Source: Acinetobacter piscicola
Lineage (GTDB): Bacteria; Pseudomonadota; Gammaproteobacteria; Pseudomonadales; Moraxellaceae
DNA: 64,000 bases
Direction of reading: 5' to 3'
NCBI RefSeq assembly: GCF_002233755.1
Contig: NZ_KZ268704.1
Coordinates: 62,001-126,000, forward strand
The notes under the pieces were generated by a model. That model made no database searches and was not told where the DNA came from. It was given only the letters and a program-made list of their open reading frames with translations. Position numbers and translations under genes: made by a program. Within the stretch, counting starts at the first letter, position 1. Each line of letters starts with the position of its first letter. Shown piece by piece: positions 1-9,203 of the stretch.

Positions 1-1
1 A

Positions 2-199
2 ACGTTTTTATATCTAGCACGGATTGCCAATCAGAAAAAGCAATACGCCAATGCTGAATCATTAGCACGGCGTGGTTTAGGTTTTGCTCAAAGTTCAGCG
101 CAGAAAAAAATGTTTTGGAATGTGATTTTACAATCAGGACAACAATTAAAAAATCAACAAACTGTTGCAGAAGCACTGCGTCAACTGCAAAGTTTGTAA
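2..199 (+). CDS. 3' end of an unidentified gene, possibly TPR-like
   Basis: An open frame runs in from the left edge and stops with TAA at 197-199, giving about 65 C-terminal residues. The segment is helical and rich in Ala, Gln and Leu (YLARIANQKKQYANAESLAR near the start), which resembles tetratricopeptide-type helical hairpins. No catalytic motif is visible. It converges with the Nudix gene on the other strand, 17 bp away. The family call is only an impression, because the rest of the gene lies outside the window. Confidence 0.55.
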   Translation, partial: TFLYLARIANQKKQYANAESLARRGLGFAQSSAQKKMFWNVILQSGQQLKNQQTVAEALRQLQSL

Positions 200-216
200 T
201 TCAATTTCATTGAAAC

Positions 217-1137
217 TTAAAAATGACGAATTCCAGCAATGCCATAAGCATAATTTTGTTGTGCTGACACTAAATCATTTTGAGTGAGCCCACCAAGTGC
301 AAAGACAGGAATGTCACAAGTCTTTGCATACTCAGCAAACTTTTCCCATCCCAATACAACTGCGTCAGGATGTGTTTGTGTTTTTAAGATAGGACTTAAA
401 GTCACCGCTTCAAAGCCTAGTTGCAGTGCTCGTTGTAACGAAACTAAATCATGGCATGCAGCTATACAACGGATTCCAATCGGTAATTGCCCTACTGTTA
501 AATTCATCAATTGATGCTGTTTAAAATGAATCGTAACAATCTTTTTTTGCAGTGCTTCAGGTAGTTGTTGCCATAGATCAATATTCACCATCAATTGTGA
601 CAAATCATAGTGATCTAAACTGCCTAACTGATTTAATTGCGTAATTGCCTCTTGGTTAGACTCTATTCTCCAATAAAAAAGTTGATCCTTTTTTTCAGCT
701 ATATAAGTCGATAATTGTTCAGAAATTTTAATGTGATGTGACCAATATAAACGCTGAATAATACTTTTATTCGCCTTAGGAAAATTTAATTCTAATAACT
801 GATCACGTGTATACCAAGCCCACGGCGTTTGAATATCAGTTAAATATTTTTCTGGAACAATCGCATGAAAAATATGTAAGAAAACCTCTACATCTTCATA
901 GTCATGATGAATCACATCAAACGCATGCCATTGTTGAATACCAATTCCCACTTCTTCAAATATTTCTCGACGACATGCTTCCACAGGGCTTTCCCCTTCT
1001 TCGACCTTTCCACCGGGAAACTCATGCTTATTGCCCTGATGCTGATCTGTATTACGCCATCCGACCAATACTTTTCCACGATGAAATAATAATCCGATTG
1101 CAACATGTATGCTGGGCTTAAACATAAATTTATTCAT
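217..1137 (-). CDS. Nudix hydrolase fused to a thiamine-phosphate-synthase-like domain (MutT-type)
   Basis: The 306-residue protein begins with a Nudix domain, about residues 8-130, with a complete Nudix box around residues 42-64 (GGKVEEGESPVEACRREIFE followed by EVGI). This fits an 8-oxo-dGTP diphosphatase. The second half, about 150-306, looks like the TenI/ThiE barrel (VTLSPILKTQTHP, then PVFALGG). Nudix-ThiE fusions are known in gamma-proteobacteria and the ThiE half is often degenerate, so the sanitising Nudix activity is the safer call. The start codon has no strong ribosome-binding site, and an in-frame ATG lies four codons further in. It is probably monocistronic, convergent with the left-edge gene and divergent from hemP. 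Confidence 0.85.
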   Translation of the reverse strand: MNKFMFKPSIHVAIGLLFHRGKVLVGWRNTDQHQGNKHEFPGGKVEEGESPVEACRREIFEEVGIGIQQWHAFDVIHHDYEDVEVFLHIFHAIVPEKYLTDIQTPWAWYTRDQLLELNFPKANKSIIQRLYWSHHIKISEQLSTYIAEKKDQLFYWRIESNQEAITQLNQLGSLDHYDLSQLMVNIDLWQQLPEALQKKIVTIHFKQHQLMNLTVGQLPIGIRCIAACHDLVSLQRALQLGFEAVTLSPILKTQTHPDAVVLGWEKFAEYAKTCDIPVFALGGLTQNDLVSAQQNYAYGIAGIRHF

Positions 1138-1195
1138 CCAAGGTTTTAAGAATTGTAAGTAATTATAGATATTTTATAAATCATAAAAATTATCG

Positions 1196-1229
1196 TTGAC
1201 AGATCTATTCGATAATGATTATCATTTAA
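1196..1229 (+). promoter_or_regulatory. hemP promoter with Fur box
   Basis: TTGACA at 1196-1201 and TATCAT at 1220-1225 form a -35/-10 pair with an 18-bp spacer. A Fur-box-like sequence at 1211-1229 matches the 19-bp consensus at 15 positions and contains the perfect palindrome AATGATTATCATT. It overlaps the -10, so iron-loaded Fur would block RNA polymerase. This is seen directly; Fur control is inferred from the consensus match. Confidence 0.85.
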
Positions 1230-1264
1230 ATCACTTGAACAGCACCCCACTCGGAGTAATAACA

Positions 1265-1435
1265 ATGAACGCACCTTTTAGCCTATTTACACGTAACAAC
1301 GAAGCACATCAATCTCTTCCAATGTTACATTCAAATAATTTATTTGCCCTAGGACGCGAAATCCGCATTATGCATGCAGGTGAAGAATATCGCTTACGTT
1401 TAACACGTAATAACCGTTTGATTTTAACCAAATAA
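1265..1435 (+). CDS. hemP: Hemin uptake protein HemP
   Basis: The small protein (56 residues from the chosen start) ends with the family signature, REIRIMHAGEEYRLRLTRNN then RLILTK, seen in HemP/HmuP proteins linked to iron-controlled haem uptake. A longer reading from a TTG at 1196 is possible, but that TTG is the promoter -35. The ATG at 1265 follows a good GGAG ribosome-binding site by 8 bases, which decides the start. The gene stands alone behind a Fur box and ends at a strong terminator. HemP proteins are short and often basic, and some act as transcriptional activators of haem receptor genes; no receptor gene is present here. Confidence 0.85.
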   Translation: MNAPFSLFTRNNEAHQSLPMLHSNNLFALGREIRIMHAGEEYRLRLTRNNRLILTK

Positions 1436-1472
1436 CTAAAACAACAAGTTTCAAAACAAAAAACGTGGGAAC

Positions 1473-1504
1473 AAGCAGTATGAATCAGCGCATACTGCTT
1501 TTTA
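1473..1504 (+). terminator. Rho-independent terminator after hemP
   Basis: A perfect 10-bp stem (AAGCAGTATG / CATACTGCTT) with an 8-base loop is followed by TTTT. It lies 37 bases after the hemP stop codon. Confidence 0.85.
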
Positions 1505-1525
1505 ATGATTACTTCGAACATTATA

Positions 1526-2893
1526 TTAACGCAAATATACACTTACATTTAGACCGCCATATTCCGACGATGAAAATTCAATCCGCCCTTGGTGCAACGC
1601 AATAATTTTCTTACAAATCGATAAACCTAAACCAGAGCCTTGCGTTTGAGTACCTAAAGCCCGATAAAAGCGCTCACCTAGCCTGTCTAATACTTCCTGT
1701 GAAATTCCTTGCCCATCGTTTTCAATTTCATAGAAAATTTGATTATTTAAATGTCCAAAACGAATATAAATATAACCCAACGCGGGAGTATAGCGAATTG
1801 CATTGTCGATTAAGTTTCGAATACAAATGAAGATTAATTCTGCATTTGCGTAAATATCTGATGCTTCACGATCAATATGAATTTGAATTTTTTTTTCATT
1901 GATCAACGGCTCAAGTGCCTTCAATACATCTTGCGTTAAAGTCTCCACGCTGACCCAAGCGCGTGGTAACTGGGTTTCATCCATTGGATCTAAACGAGCC
2001 AGTAATAATAAGTTTTCTAATACTTGTGTTCCGCGATTGACATCATTTTGAATCAATTGTAATTGTGCTTTTAATTCAGGTATTTCAGCATATTTACGTT
2101 GCAAAAGTTGTAACCGTAACTGAATCGCAGAGAGTGGTGAACGTAATTCATGTGAAGCATCGGCAGTAAATCGTTGTTCTGCAACCAGCGCCTGATCTAA
2201 CCGAGTCAACATTTGATTTAACTGATTGACCATCGGTTGCAATTCTTTTAACTCAGGTCGTGGTTGATCAATCAAACTGAGATCATTGGCACTTTTTTCT
2301 GCAATATCTTTAGACAATTGCTGAATCGGTTTAAATTGTTTTTGAATGAGAAAATGTGAAATTAACCACTGTACAGACCATAGCCCCAACAAAATAAGTA
2401 AATAACTTAAAAAACTGTGTTTTAAATCCTTAAAGCGAATACTTAACGGTTGTATCACATGAACATTCAACTTTGTTTGGTGGTCGAAAACTCGATAACT
2501 CCGCAATAAGCGATCTCCCGACCAAATAAATGAGTAAGCATCCTGCTGAGCAAAAATTCTTGGATTTTGAGTATTTAAGTCAAATTGAGTCGATTGGGTT
2601 AAAAGCATATTTTGATTTGATAATTGATATTGGATATCAAATTCATCACTCAACTCATCTATCTGTGAACCTGAACTTATACTCAGATCAGAAATCATGA
2701 GCATATCTGCAATTTCGTCCATAATTTCATCTTGAACTTGCATGGTTTGGTATGCTGAATGAGCGATTAATAAAATGAATGCAGCCAAACCCGCAACCAC
2801 TGAGCTCAACATTGAGGTCTTGATCAACTTGGACTGTAACGACACTGCTTGTGGAGTCATTTTAGATCCTGCATTTTCAATCATGTCATTCAC
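1526..2893 (-). CDS. Sensor histidine kinase, QseC-like
   Basis: This 455-residue inner-membrane sensor kinase has TM helices near residues 25-47 and 163-185 flanking a periplasmic sensor of about 115 residues. A HAMP-like linker follows, then a HisKA segment with the phosphoacceptor His in SHELRSPLSA near residue 250. The HATPase domain has an N box (NLIDNAIRYTP) and a G box (GSGLGLSICKKI). It overlaps the regulator gene by 8 bp, starting at GTG 2893 five bases after AAGGA; an ATG at 2884 is an alternative. It should phosphorylate the upstream response regulator. A PmrB identity is less likely because no pmrC-type gene is present, and the ygiW-type gene next door matches the enterobacterial ygiW-qseBC arrangement. 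Confidence 0.85.
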   Translation of the reverse strand: MNDMIENAGSKMTPQAVSLQSKLIKTSMLSSVVAGLAAFILLIAHSAYQTMQVQDEIMDEIADMLMISDLSISSGSQIDELSDEFDIQYQLSNQNMLLTQSTQFDLNTQNPRIFAQQDAYSFIWSGDRLLRSYRVFDHQTKLNVHVIQPLSIRFKDLKHSFLSYLLILLGLWSVQWLISHFLIQKQFKPIQQLSKDIAEKSANDLSLIDQPRPELKELQPMVNQLNQMLTRLDQALVAEQRFTADASHELRSPLSAIQLRLQLLQRKYAEIPELKAQLQLIQNDVNRGTQVLENLLLLARLDPMDETQLPRAWVSVETLTQDVLKALEPLINEKKIQIHIDREASDIYANAELIFICIRNLIDNAIRYTPALGYIYIRFGHLNNQIFYEIENDGQGISQEVLDRLGERFYRALGTQTQGSGLGLSICKKIIALHQGRIEFSSSEYGGLNVSVYLR

Positions 2894-3554
2894 TTTTTCC
2901 TTGATTCATGCGATACCCCAGACCACGAATTGTTTTAATGAAATGACTTCCTATTTTCTTACGTAATTGATAAATAAAAACTTCAATCGCATTACTCTCA
3001 ATTTCATCTCCCCATGCATAGAGTGATTCTTCGAGTTGCTCTCGGGTCACAATATGCTCTGGCTTGACCATCAACCGATATAAAATCTGAAATTCTTTTG
3101 CAGTTAGATTTACAAGCTGATCATCCAGTAAAACGGTTTTTGCTTGAACATCTAAACTCAGGTTTGCGTATTTGATTACATGCTGTCCTGAAGTTTGCGT
3201 CTGTCTCAATTGAGCACGAACCCGTGCCGATAGCTCTTCCAGACTAAAAGGTTTCACTAAATAATCATTTGCGCCTAAATCCAAGCCTTGCACACGATCT
3301 TGAATGCTGTCTTTTGCAGTGAGAAAAATCACAGGAATATCACAATGTTTTTGTTTTAAGATTTTTAAAACTTCATCACCTGAAGCTTTGGGTAAACCAC
3401 GATCTAACAATATGCAATCATATTGATGTTGTTCTATTGCCAAAATCGCATAATCGCCACGCTCTACCCAATCAACATTATAGCCATCCATTTCTAGCCA
3501 AGCTTTAATACTTTCAGCTTGTGATACATCATCTTCTGCAAGTAATAGCCGCAT
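2886..3554 (-). CDS. OmpR-family response regulator, QseB-like
   Basis: The 222-residue protein has a receiver domain with an acidic pocket (AEDD, residues 6-9), phosphoacceptor Asp51 (LLDRGLPK) and the conserved Lys in VKPF. A C-terminal winged-helix DNA-binding domain ends in TIRGLGYRM. It is the first gene of a two-gene unit with the histidine kinase and belongs to the PmrA/QseB branch of the OmpR family. Its targets cannot be read from the sequence, though the adjacent ygiW-type gene is a reasonable candidate. Confidence 0.85.
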   Translation of the reverse strand: MRLLLAEDDVSQAESIKAWLEMDGYNVDWVERGDYAILAIEQHQYDCILLDRGLPKASGDEVLKILKQKHCDIPVIFLTAKDSIQDRVQGLDLGANDYLVKPFSLEELSARVRAQLRQTQTSGQHVIKYANLSLDVQAKTVLLDDQLVNLTAKEFQILYRLMVKPEHIVTREQLEESLYAWGDEIESNAIEVFIYQLRKKIGSHFIKTIRGLGYRMNQGKSE

Positions 3555-3636
3555 CTATAGACTCTCTCTAGGATTGATCATATTTAGCTTTTAAGGTATT
3601 TAAAAATATACATACATGCTTTATATACTTTACATC

Positions 3637-3667
3637 AAAAAACCACATGATGGACTCATGTGGTTTT
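3637..3667 (-). terminator. Terminator separating the ygiW-type gene from the two-component operon
   Basis: A perfect 12-bp stem (AAAACCACATGA / TCATGTGGTTTT) with a 5-base loop runs into TTTTTT on the minus strand. It lies between the ygiW-type gene and the response regulator, both on the minus strand, so the two are probably separate transcripts. Confidence 0.85.
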
Positions 3668-3717
3668 GGGAGAATAATTACAAAGCCGCTTATTGCTTTA
3701 TCTCAATAGACAAATGC

Positions 3718-4077
3718 TTAAAATTTAACGCTATCTACATCAATTTCAACACGTTTTGTAGGTTTATAATCCACATCTACTTCACCAATTAACGTTACAG
3801 TGGTATTGGCTGAAATTGGTTTACCTTGCCACAATTCATCATCAATATCGACAGTGATTGAACCTGTATTATCACGGAATTGGTACTTCTCATCTCCAGT
3901 GGCTTTTACAACATGACCACGCAGTTGAACCTTAGTATTATCTTTTAGCGTTAAAGCTTGTTTCACTGTAGTTAAGCTCGGTGTAAGCGCTGATTGGTTT
4001 ACAGCTGTATTTGCGCTTACAAATGTTGTTGCACCAATTAAGCCTACGGCTAAAACTGCTTTATTGAATAAATTCAT
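3718..4077 (-). CDS. ygiW: YgiW/YdeI-family OB-fold (BOF) periplasmic protein
   Basis: The 119-residue protein has a signal peptide (MNLFNKAVLAVGLIGATTFV, cleaved near SANTA, about residue 22). The mature part is a small OB-fold of the BOF family: VKQALTLKDNTKVQLRGHV, then YQFRDNTGSITVDID and TLIGEVD. Family members are periplasmic stress proteins that are often controlled by the neighbouring QseBC-type system. Length and domain are typical. The gene is read toward the regulator genes but is cut off from them by a terminator. Confidence 0.85.
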   Translation of the reverse strand: MNLFNKAVLAVGLIGATTFVSANTAVNQSALTPSLTTVKQALTLKDNTKVQLRGHVVKATGDEKYQFRDNTGSITVDIDDELWQGKPISANTTVTLIGEVDVDYKPTKRVEIDVDSVKF

Positions 4078-4217
4078 GGTTAAACCCTCATCATCTATAT
4101 CGTTTCAATGAGGTTATTTAAACAAATAAACATGAGGCGAATCTTAAGATTTCCTCATGTTCAAATTTAAGCAAATTTCAATTCAACGCTATATTTACAA
4201 TTTTATATTTATAATGC

Positions 4218-5975
4218 TTAGTTTAACGGCACAACTCTCAACACTTCTTCTAACGTTGTCGTGCCTTCAAGTACTTTTCGAGCGCCACTAATTCTTAATG
4301 GTTCAATCCCTTCTTTCTTCGCCTGAGCACGCAAATCATCTAAAGTCGCATTAGCACTGATTTTTTGCTTTGCCTCTAAACTTACAGGCATAAACTCATA
4401 AATCCCCACACGCCCCTTATAACCTGTATGACGACATTCTTCACAACCTACAGCTTTAAAAACAAAACTAGGCATTTTAGTTTGATAACCAAAAGTTAAA
4501 TGCTTCCACTCTTGCTCATTAATAAAAGTTTCTTGCTTACAATGCGGGCATAATTTTCTCACCAAACGCTGTGCAAGCACCCCGAGAATTGTTGCAGCAG
4601 TCAAAAATGGCTGAATACCTAGGTCATGTAAACGCGTCAAACTCGAAGGCGCATCATTGGTATGCAAAGTCGATAAGACCAAATGACCAGTCAACGCCGC
4701 TTGAATCGCCATATTTGCTGTATCTTGGTCACGAATCTCTCCGACCATGATAATGTCAGGATCTTGACGCATTAATGCACGAATACCATCTGCAAAACCC
4801 AGTTCAATCCCTTGATTGACCTGCATTTGGTTAAAGCTCGGCTCTAACATTTCAATTGGATCTTCAATAGTACAGACATTGACTTCTTCGGTAGCCAACT
4901 GTTTGAGTGAAGAATATAAAGTCGTGGTTTTACCCGAACCCGTTGGGCCAGTAACAAGAATAATACCGTGGCTATGCTGCGTTAAACCGTTCCATTGTTC
5001 TAATAAATGTTCGTCGAAACCGAGTTGTTGGAAGCTCCGTACCAAAACCTCAGGGTCAAAAATACGCATCACCAACTTTTCACCAAATGCTGTCGGTAAA
5101 GTTGAAAGACGTAATTCTGTTTCTTGCCCTTTCGGTGTACGTGTTTTTAATCGTCCATCTTGCGGTTTACGTTTTTCAGCAACGTTCATACGACCTAAAA
5201 TTTTAATACGTGAAATCACAGCGGTCAGTGTACTTGCTGGCATATTGTAAATAGTATGCAATACCCCATCGATTCGAAAACGGATCTTACCTTTTTCCTT
5301 ACGTGGTTCTAAGTGAATATCACTCGCACCCTGCTCAAAAGCAAACTGTAAAACCCAATCGACCAGTTTGACAATGTGTTGATCATTGGCATCTGGATTT
5401 TGCGTATCTCCCAACTGTAAAAGTGCTTCTACACCTTTATTTTCTTTATCATGCAAACCTGATTTTTGTGAAGAACTGACCGCTTTACTGACTTGATAAT
5501 ACTCAACCAGATAACGCTGCAATTGCTCAGGATTTAAAACCACACGTTCAATTTTTTTAGGACTCAAACTGCGTTCTAAATTATGTACCCAATCTGTGGT
5601 AAAAGGCTGCGCCGTACCAATCAGAATTGTGTCCGCAGTCACCCCAACCGCTAAAATTTTATTTCTCAGTGCGAACTCTTGTGACATCACACCCGTCAAA
5701 GAAGTCACATCTGCTTTTAAAGGATCTATAGTAAATAAATTTAGTTTAGATTTTTCAGCCAACCACTCCGTTAAATTCGTCAATGTTAAACGTTTAACAG
5801 GATCTTTTGCATCGACCAGTTTAAAACTCGCAATCCATTGCAAAGGATGCCACTTCAACTGATCACGTTGTCGATGTGTGGTTTGTACCAATAGCTTTTC
5901 GCGCTCTGTAATTCGACCGTCTTTTAATAATTGTTCTAAACACCATGTTGTATCGATTTCAAAATTAAATTGCAT
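4218..5975 (-). CDS. gspE: GspE/PilB-family secretion ATPase
   Basis: The 585-residue cytoplasmic traffic ATPase has an N-terminal GspE/PilB domain (about 1-160) and a catalytic domain. Visible motifs are Walker A (GPTGSGKTTT, about residue 345), an Asp box (CTIEDPIEM), Walker B (DPDIIMVGEIRD), a His box (STLHTNDAPSSLTRL) and a four-cysteine zinc site (CPHC ... CEEC). It would power type II secretion or type IV pilus assembly. Acinetobacter scatters its type II secretion genes, and this stand-alone copy with no pilC/pilD beside it fits gspE better than pilB; the distinction is not certain from sequence alone. Confidence 0.8.
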   Translation of the reverse strand: MQFNFEIDTTWCLEQLLKDGRITEREKLLVQTTHRQRDQLKWHPLQWIASFKLVDAKDPVKRLTLTNLTEWLAEKSKLNLFTIDPLKADVTSLTGVMSQEFALRNKILAVGVTADTILIGTAQPFTTDWVHNLERSLSPKKIERVVLNPEQLQRYLVEYYQVSKAVSSSQKSGLHDKENKGVEALLQLGDTQNPDANDQHIVKLVDWVLQFAFEQGASDIHLEPRKEKGKIRFRIDGVLHTIYNMPASTLTAVISRIKILGRMNVAEKRKPQDGRLKTRTPKGQETELRLSTLPTAFGEKLVMRIFDPEVLVRSFQQLGFDEHLLEQWNGLTQHSHGIILVTGPTGSGKTTTLYSSLKQLATEEVNVCTIEDPIEMLEPSFNQMQVNQGIELGFADGIRALMRQDPDIIMVGEIRDQDTANMAIQAALTGHLVLSTLHTNDAPSSLTRLHDLGIQPFLTAATILGVLAQRLVRKLCPHCKQETFINEQEWKHLTFGYQTKMPSFVFKAVGCEECRHTGYKGRVGIYEFMPVSLEAKQKISANATLDDLRAQAKKEGIEPLRISGARKVLEGTTTLEEVLRVVPLN

Positions 5976-6387
5976 TGTTATATCCCCAAATCTTGCTCTA
6001 CTATAGCAAAAATGAGTCTTTGAGTTTCCTTCATTTTTTAATCATTTTCTAAGAATATAAATAGAGAATAAATGCACATAGCGATTTGATTCGCTCATTC
6101 AATCCATAGTGGATTGAATGATAGAGAATATAAATTTAGAGAGTGGATAAGTTTGAAAATAAAAGAGAATTTTAAAAAAATACCTAAATACGGCATCAAT
6201 CTATAAAGAAACAATTGAGTTAATTTTTTTATGGTTAGCTTTTTCTCTTCAGTTTTTATATTTTACTTGTTCAATCTAAGCGATCAGCTCACTTGCAAAA
6301 GCGCTGTTGCATAAATTACATGATGAATGATCAAACACCATGCAACTTATACAGCAAATAGATAATCCACTAAATAACCAATCAAGC
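5976..6387. other. Intergenic region with one strong palindrome
   Basis: No gene is visible in this AT-rich stretch. It holds a perfect 11-bp inverted repeat, CATTCAATCCA / TGGATTGAATG, with a 3-base centre at 6096-6120. The repeat has no T-run on either side, so it looks more like an operator or hairpin than a terminator. The promoter of the ATPase gene (minus strand) should lie near its left end. Confidence 0.5.
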
Positions 6388-7173
6388 TTATTGAGCAGTA
6401 TAACCACCATCCATTACGACAGCTTGACCTGTTACCCCACCCGCTTTTTCACTTGCCAAGAAGATTGCATAATCAGCAATTTCATCAACACTGAGCAAAC
6501 GTTTTTGTGGCACCATCGCCAAAATAACATCTTCAAGCGCACTGCTTTCACTGACATTACGAGTCTTTGCAAGATCCGCAATTTGACCACGAACCAAAGG
6601 CGTATCCACATAACCTGGACACAACGCATTCACAGTAATACCATCACGGGCAGCTTCAAGTGCAGCAACTTTGGTCAAACCAATGACACCATGTTTAGCA
6701 CTGTTATAGCCTGATTTTCCGGCAAAACCAATTAAACCATTGATCGAGGCCATATTAATTACACGACCGTACTTTTGCGCTTTCATGATTGGAAATGCAT
6801 GCTTGATACCAATAAAAGAACCGACAAGCATGACATTTAACAATTTTTGGAAAGTCTCTGTTGGAAAGTCTTCAATCGATGTAACATACTGAAAACCAGC
6901 ATTATTAATCAAAATATCCAATCGTCCATAGGTCTTATGCGCTAAATCGATCGCAGCACCATAGGCTGCTTCATTCGACACATCACAAGGAGCAGATAAA
7001 GCATCAAAACCATCATTTTTCAGTGCTAAAACCGTTTCATCACACTTTTCACTATTCATATCAGAAATAACAACTTTTGCACCTTCTAGGGCAAACTTCT
7101 TCGCTATTTCCAAACCAATACCGCTTGCAGAACCAGTAATAAATGCAACTTTATCTTTGAGCATTTGACTCAT
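6388..7173 (-). CDS. bdhA: 3-hydroxybutyrate dehydrogenase (SDR family)
   Basis: The 261-residue short-chain dehydrogenase would oxidise (R)-3-hydroxybutyrate to acetoacetate with NAD+ in the cytoplasm. It shows the TGSASGIG nucleotide motif (about 14-21), NNAG, a catalytic Ser in NMASINGL, and YNSAKHG (YxxxK). The signature LCPGYVDTPLVRGQIADLAK is typical of 3-hydroxybutyrate dehydrogenases. The start is set by AAGGAG six bases upstream. It lies 36 bp after the GntP permease gene in the same operon, and CoA-transferase genes lie across the divergent regulator, which supports the substrate. Confidence 0.88.
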   Translation of the reverse strand: MSQMLKDKVAFITGSASGIGLEIAKKFALEGAKVVISDMNSEKCDETVLALKNDGFDALSAPCDVSNEAAYGAAIDLAHKTYGRLDILINNAGFQYVTSIEDFPTETFQKLLNVMLVGSFIGIKHAFPIMKAQKYGRVINMASINGLIGFAGKSGYNSAKHGVIGLTKVAALEAARDGITVNALCPGYVDTPLVRGQIADLAKTRNVSESSALEDVILAMVPQKRLLSVDEIADYAIFLASEKAGGVTGQAVVMDGGYTAQ

Positions 7174-7209
7174 TATTTACTCCTTATTTCAAAAATATTT
7201 TCTACAAAA

Positions 7210-8634
7210 TTACACAATACCGAACCATGTAAATGCCGCGATCGCAACAAATACGGCAATTGTTTTAATTACAGTAATTGCAAAAATATCTTTATAAGAT
7301 TGTTTATGGGTAAGACCTGTTACAGCAAGTAAGGTAATAACAGCACCATTGTGCGGAAGCGTATCCATACCACCAGAAGCCATTGCTACAATACGATGCA
7401 TGACTTCAGGAGGAATACCCATTGCAGTAATTGCGGCATTATATTGATCTGCCATCGCACTCAAGGCAATACTCATACCACCCGATGCTGAACCTGTAAT
7501 ACCTGCCAAGACAGTTGTCGTTACTGCGCCATTGACCAACGGATTGGTAAAAGTATGCCCTAGCGCATGACTAATCACAGCAAAACCAGGAAGCGCCGCA
7601 ATAATCGCACCGAAACCATATTCAGATGCAGTGTTCATCACCGCTAAAAGTGAACCACCAATACTGGCATTTACACCATCTTTAAAGCTGCTATACACAC
7701 GGCGGAAATCGAATAATATGGCTGCAATAATTCCGACAATCAAAGCTAAACCCACTGCCCAAATTGCTGAAGTTTTAGCAACATCTACAGTGTAATTCGC
7801 AAGACCGATTGCATTAAAATCGAAACCATTTGGGTACCACGTTTTAATTGCAGTCGAAAGATATTTATTGGTTACAGCCACTAAAATCAGTGGGACAAAT
7901 GCCATGAATTGACGTAAGCCAGAACCATTTGAGAGATCGTTAGAAGCATTGTCTAATAATTGTTGTTCAGCAGCAGTCAGTGTAATACCTGAAGTAAAAC
8001 CATCACCATTACGTGCAGCTACACGGCGACGCCATTCTAAATAACTTAAACCAACACCTAGAACAAATATCGCACCAATAATCCCTAGAAATGGCGCTGC
8101 ATAAATGTCTGTGCCAAAGAAAGTTGTTGGAATCACGTTTTGAATTTGTGGTGTTCCTGGAAGTGCATCCATAGTAAAGGTAAATGCACCCAAGGCAATC
8201 GTACCCGGGATCAAACGCTTAGGAATATCTGCTTGTTTAAAGAGTTGATTTGCAAAAGGATATACGGCAAATACCACCACAAAAAGACTAACGCCGCTAT
8301 ATGTCAAAATTGCACCAAGAAGTACAACTGTCAGCATGGCATTTTTAGAACCGATGAGCTTAACAATCGTTTTAGCAATAGATTCTGCAATGCCTGACAT
8401 TTCAACGACTTTACCAAAGATTGCACCCAGTAAAAAAACGAGGAAATAGTCTTTAATAAAACCAACCATTTTCGGCATAAATACGCCTGAATAAAATGGT
8501 AAAACATTTGCTGGGTTAATCAGCAGTACAGCGAGCAAGGCACAGATTGGTGCCATGAGAATTACAGAAAATCCTCTGTACGCTGTATACATCAACAGCC
8601 CAAGAGAAAGTAGAATTACACCTAAATCCCACAT
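7210..8634 (-). CDS. GntP-family permease, probably for 3-hydroxybutyrate
   Basis: The 474-residue inner-membrane protein has about a dozen hydrophobic helices and the overall pattern of the GntP/citrate-proton family (for example SASGGMSIALSAM and MASGGMDTLPHNGAVITLL near the C-terminus). GntP proteins import organic acids with protons. Because it is the first gene of a two-gene operon with 3-hydroxybutyrate dehydrogenase, 3-hydroxybutyrate is the inferred substrate. A GGAG ribosome-binding site precedes the ATG. Confidence 0.85.
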   Translation of the reverse strand: MWDLGVILLSLGLLMYTAYRGFSVILMAPICALLAVLLINPANVLPFYSGVFMPKMVGFIKDYFLVFLLGAIFGKVVEMSGIAESIAKTIVKLIGSKNAMLTVVLLGAILTYSGVSLFVVVFAVYPFANQLFKQADIPKRLIPGTIALGAFTFTMDALPGTPQIQNVIPTTFFGTDIYAAPFLGIIGAIFVLGVGLSYLEWRRRVAARNGDGFTSGITLTAAEQQLLDNASNDLSNGSGLRQFMAFVPLILVAVTNKYLSTAIKTWYPNGFDFNAIGLANYTVDVAKTSAIWAVGLALIVGIIAAILFDFRRVYSSFKDGVNASIGGSLLAVMNTASEYGFGAIIAALPGFAVISHALGHTFTNPLVNGAVTTTVLAGITGSASGGMSIALSAMADQYNAAITAMGIPPEVMHRIVAMASGGMDTLPHNGAVITLLAVTGLTHKQSYKDIFAITVIKTIAVFVAIAAFTWFGIV

Positions 8635-9203
8635 ATTTTACTCCATCCTTAAAGAATATATGTCCGTTCAGCGTCAATATTTATTTCAAATATATTTTCG
8701 AGACATTAAAATCCATTAATATCAATTTGTTAAATCACATTTAACAATAAAGACTACCTGTCAATTGGCTTAACTTTGTCAATTTCAGCTTCTATAAAGC
8801 TTTAAATATTGATAAATCAAAGTAAGCATATTCAATTTATTGATTAAACTATAATGCATTTAATTCAGCTCATTATTTCAAAATAATCATTGAGTAATAA
8901 GAAAAATTGATTAATCAAATTTAAAATATTGCATAAAAAAAGTTCAATGAAATCCCTTTAAAATTTGAACTCGTTCACTTTTGTTTAAGCAAAAAAATTC
9001 AAGCGAAATATCAACTTTTCATCTGTTTACAAAGCAGCGACTCTATCTGTTTTAAACTTGTTCACTTATACTCTTTTTGAGTCGTTTGATACTGATAATT
9101 GACCAAACGATTAATATTTTAAAAATTGTATGATTTTGATGATTGCAGATAAATCTATCCCCTTCTGATTTTATGCATTTTGAAAATTTGACTAGGTTAA
9201 ATC
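8635..9203. other. Divergent intergenic region between permease operon and LysR gene
   Basis: This is 569 bp of AT-rich sequence without a supportable gene. It must carry the divergent promoters of the permease-dehydrogenase operon and the LysR regulator, and is where the regulator would be expected to bind. I could not single out a convincing operator. Confidence 0.5.

Noticed and set aside
1526..3554. Annotating the two-component system as PmrAB (colistin resistance locus).
   Set aside because: No pmrC-type gene precedes it, and a ygiW-type gene is adjacent, matching qseBC organisation better.
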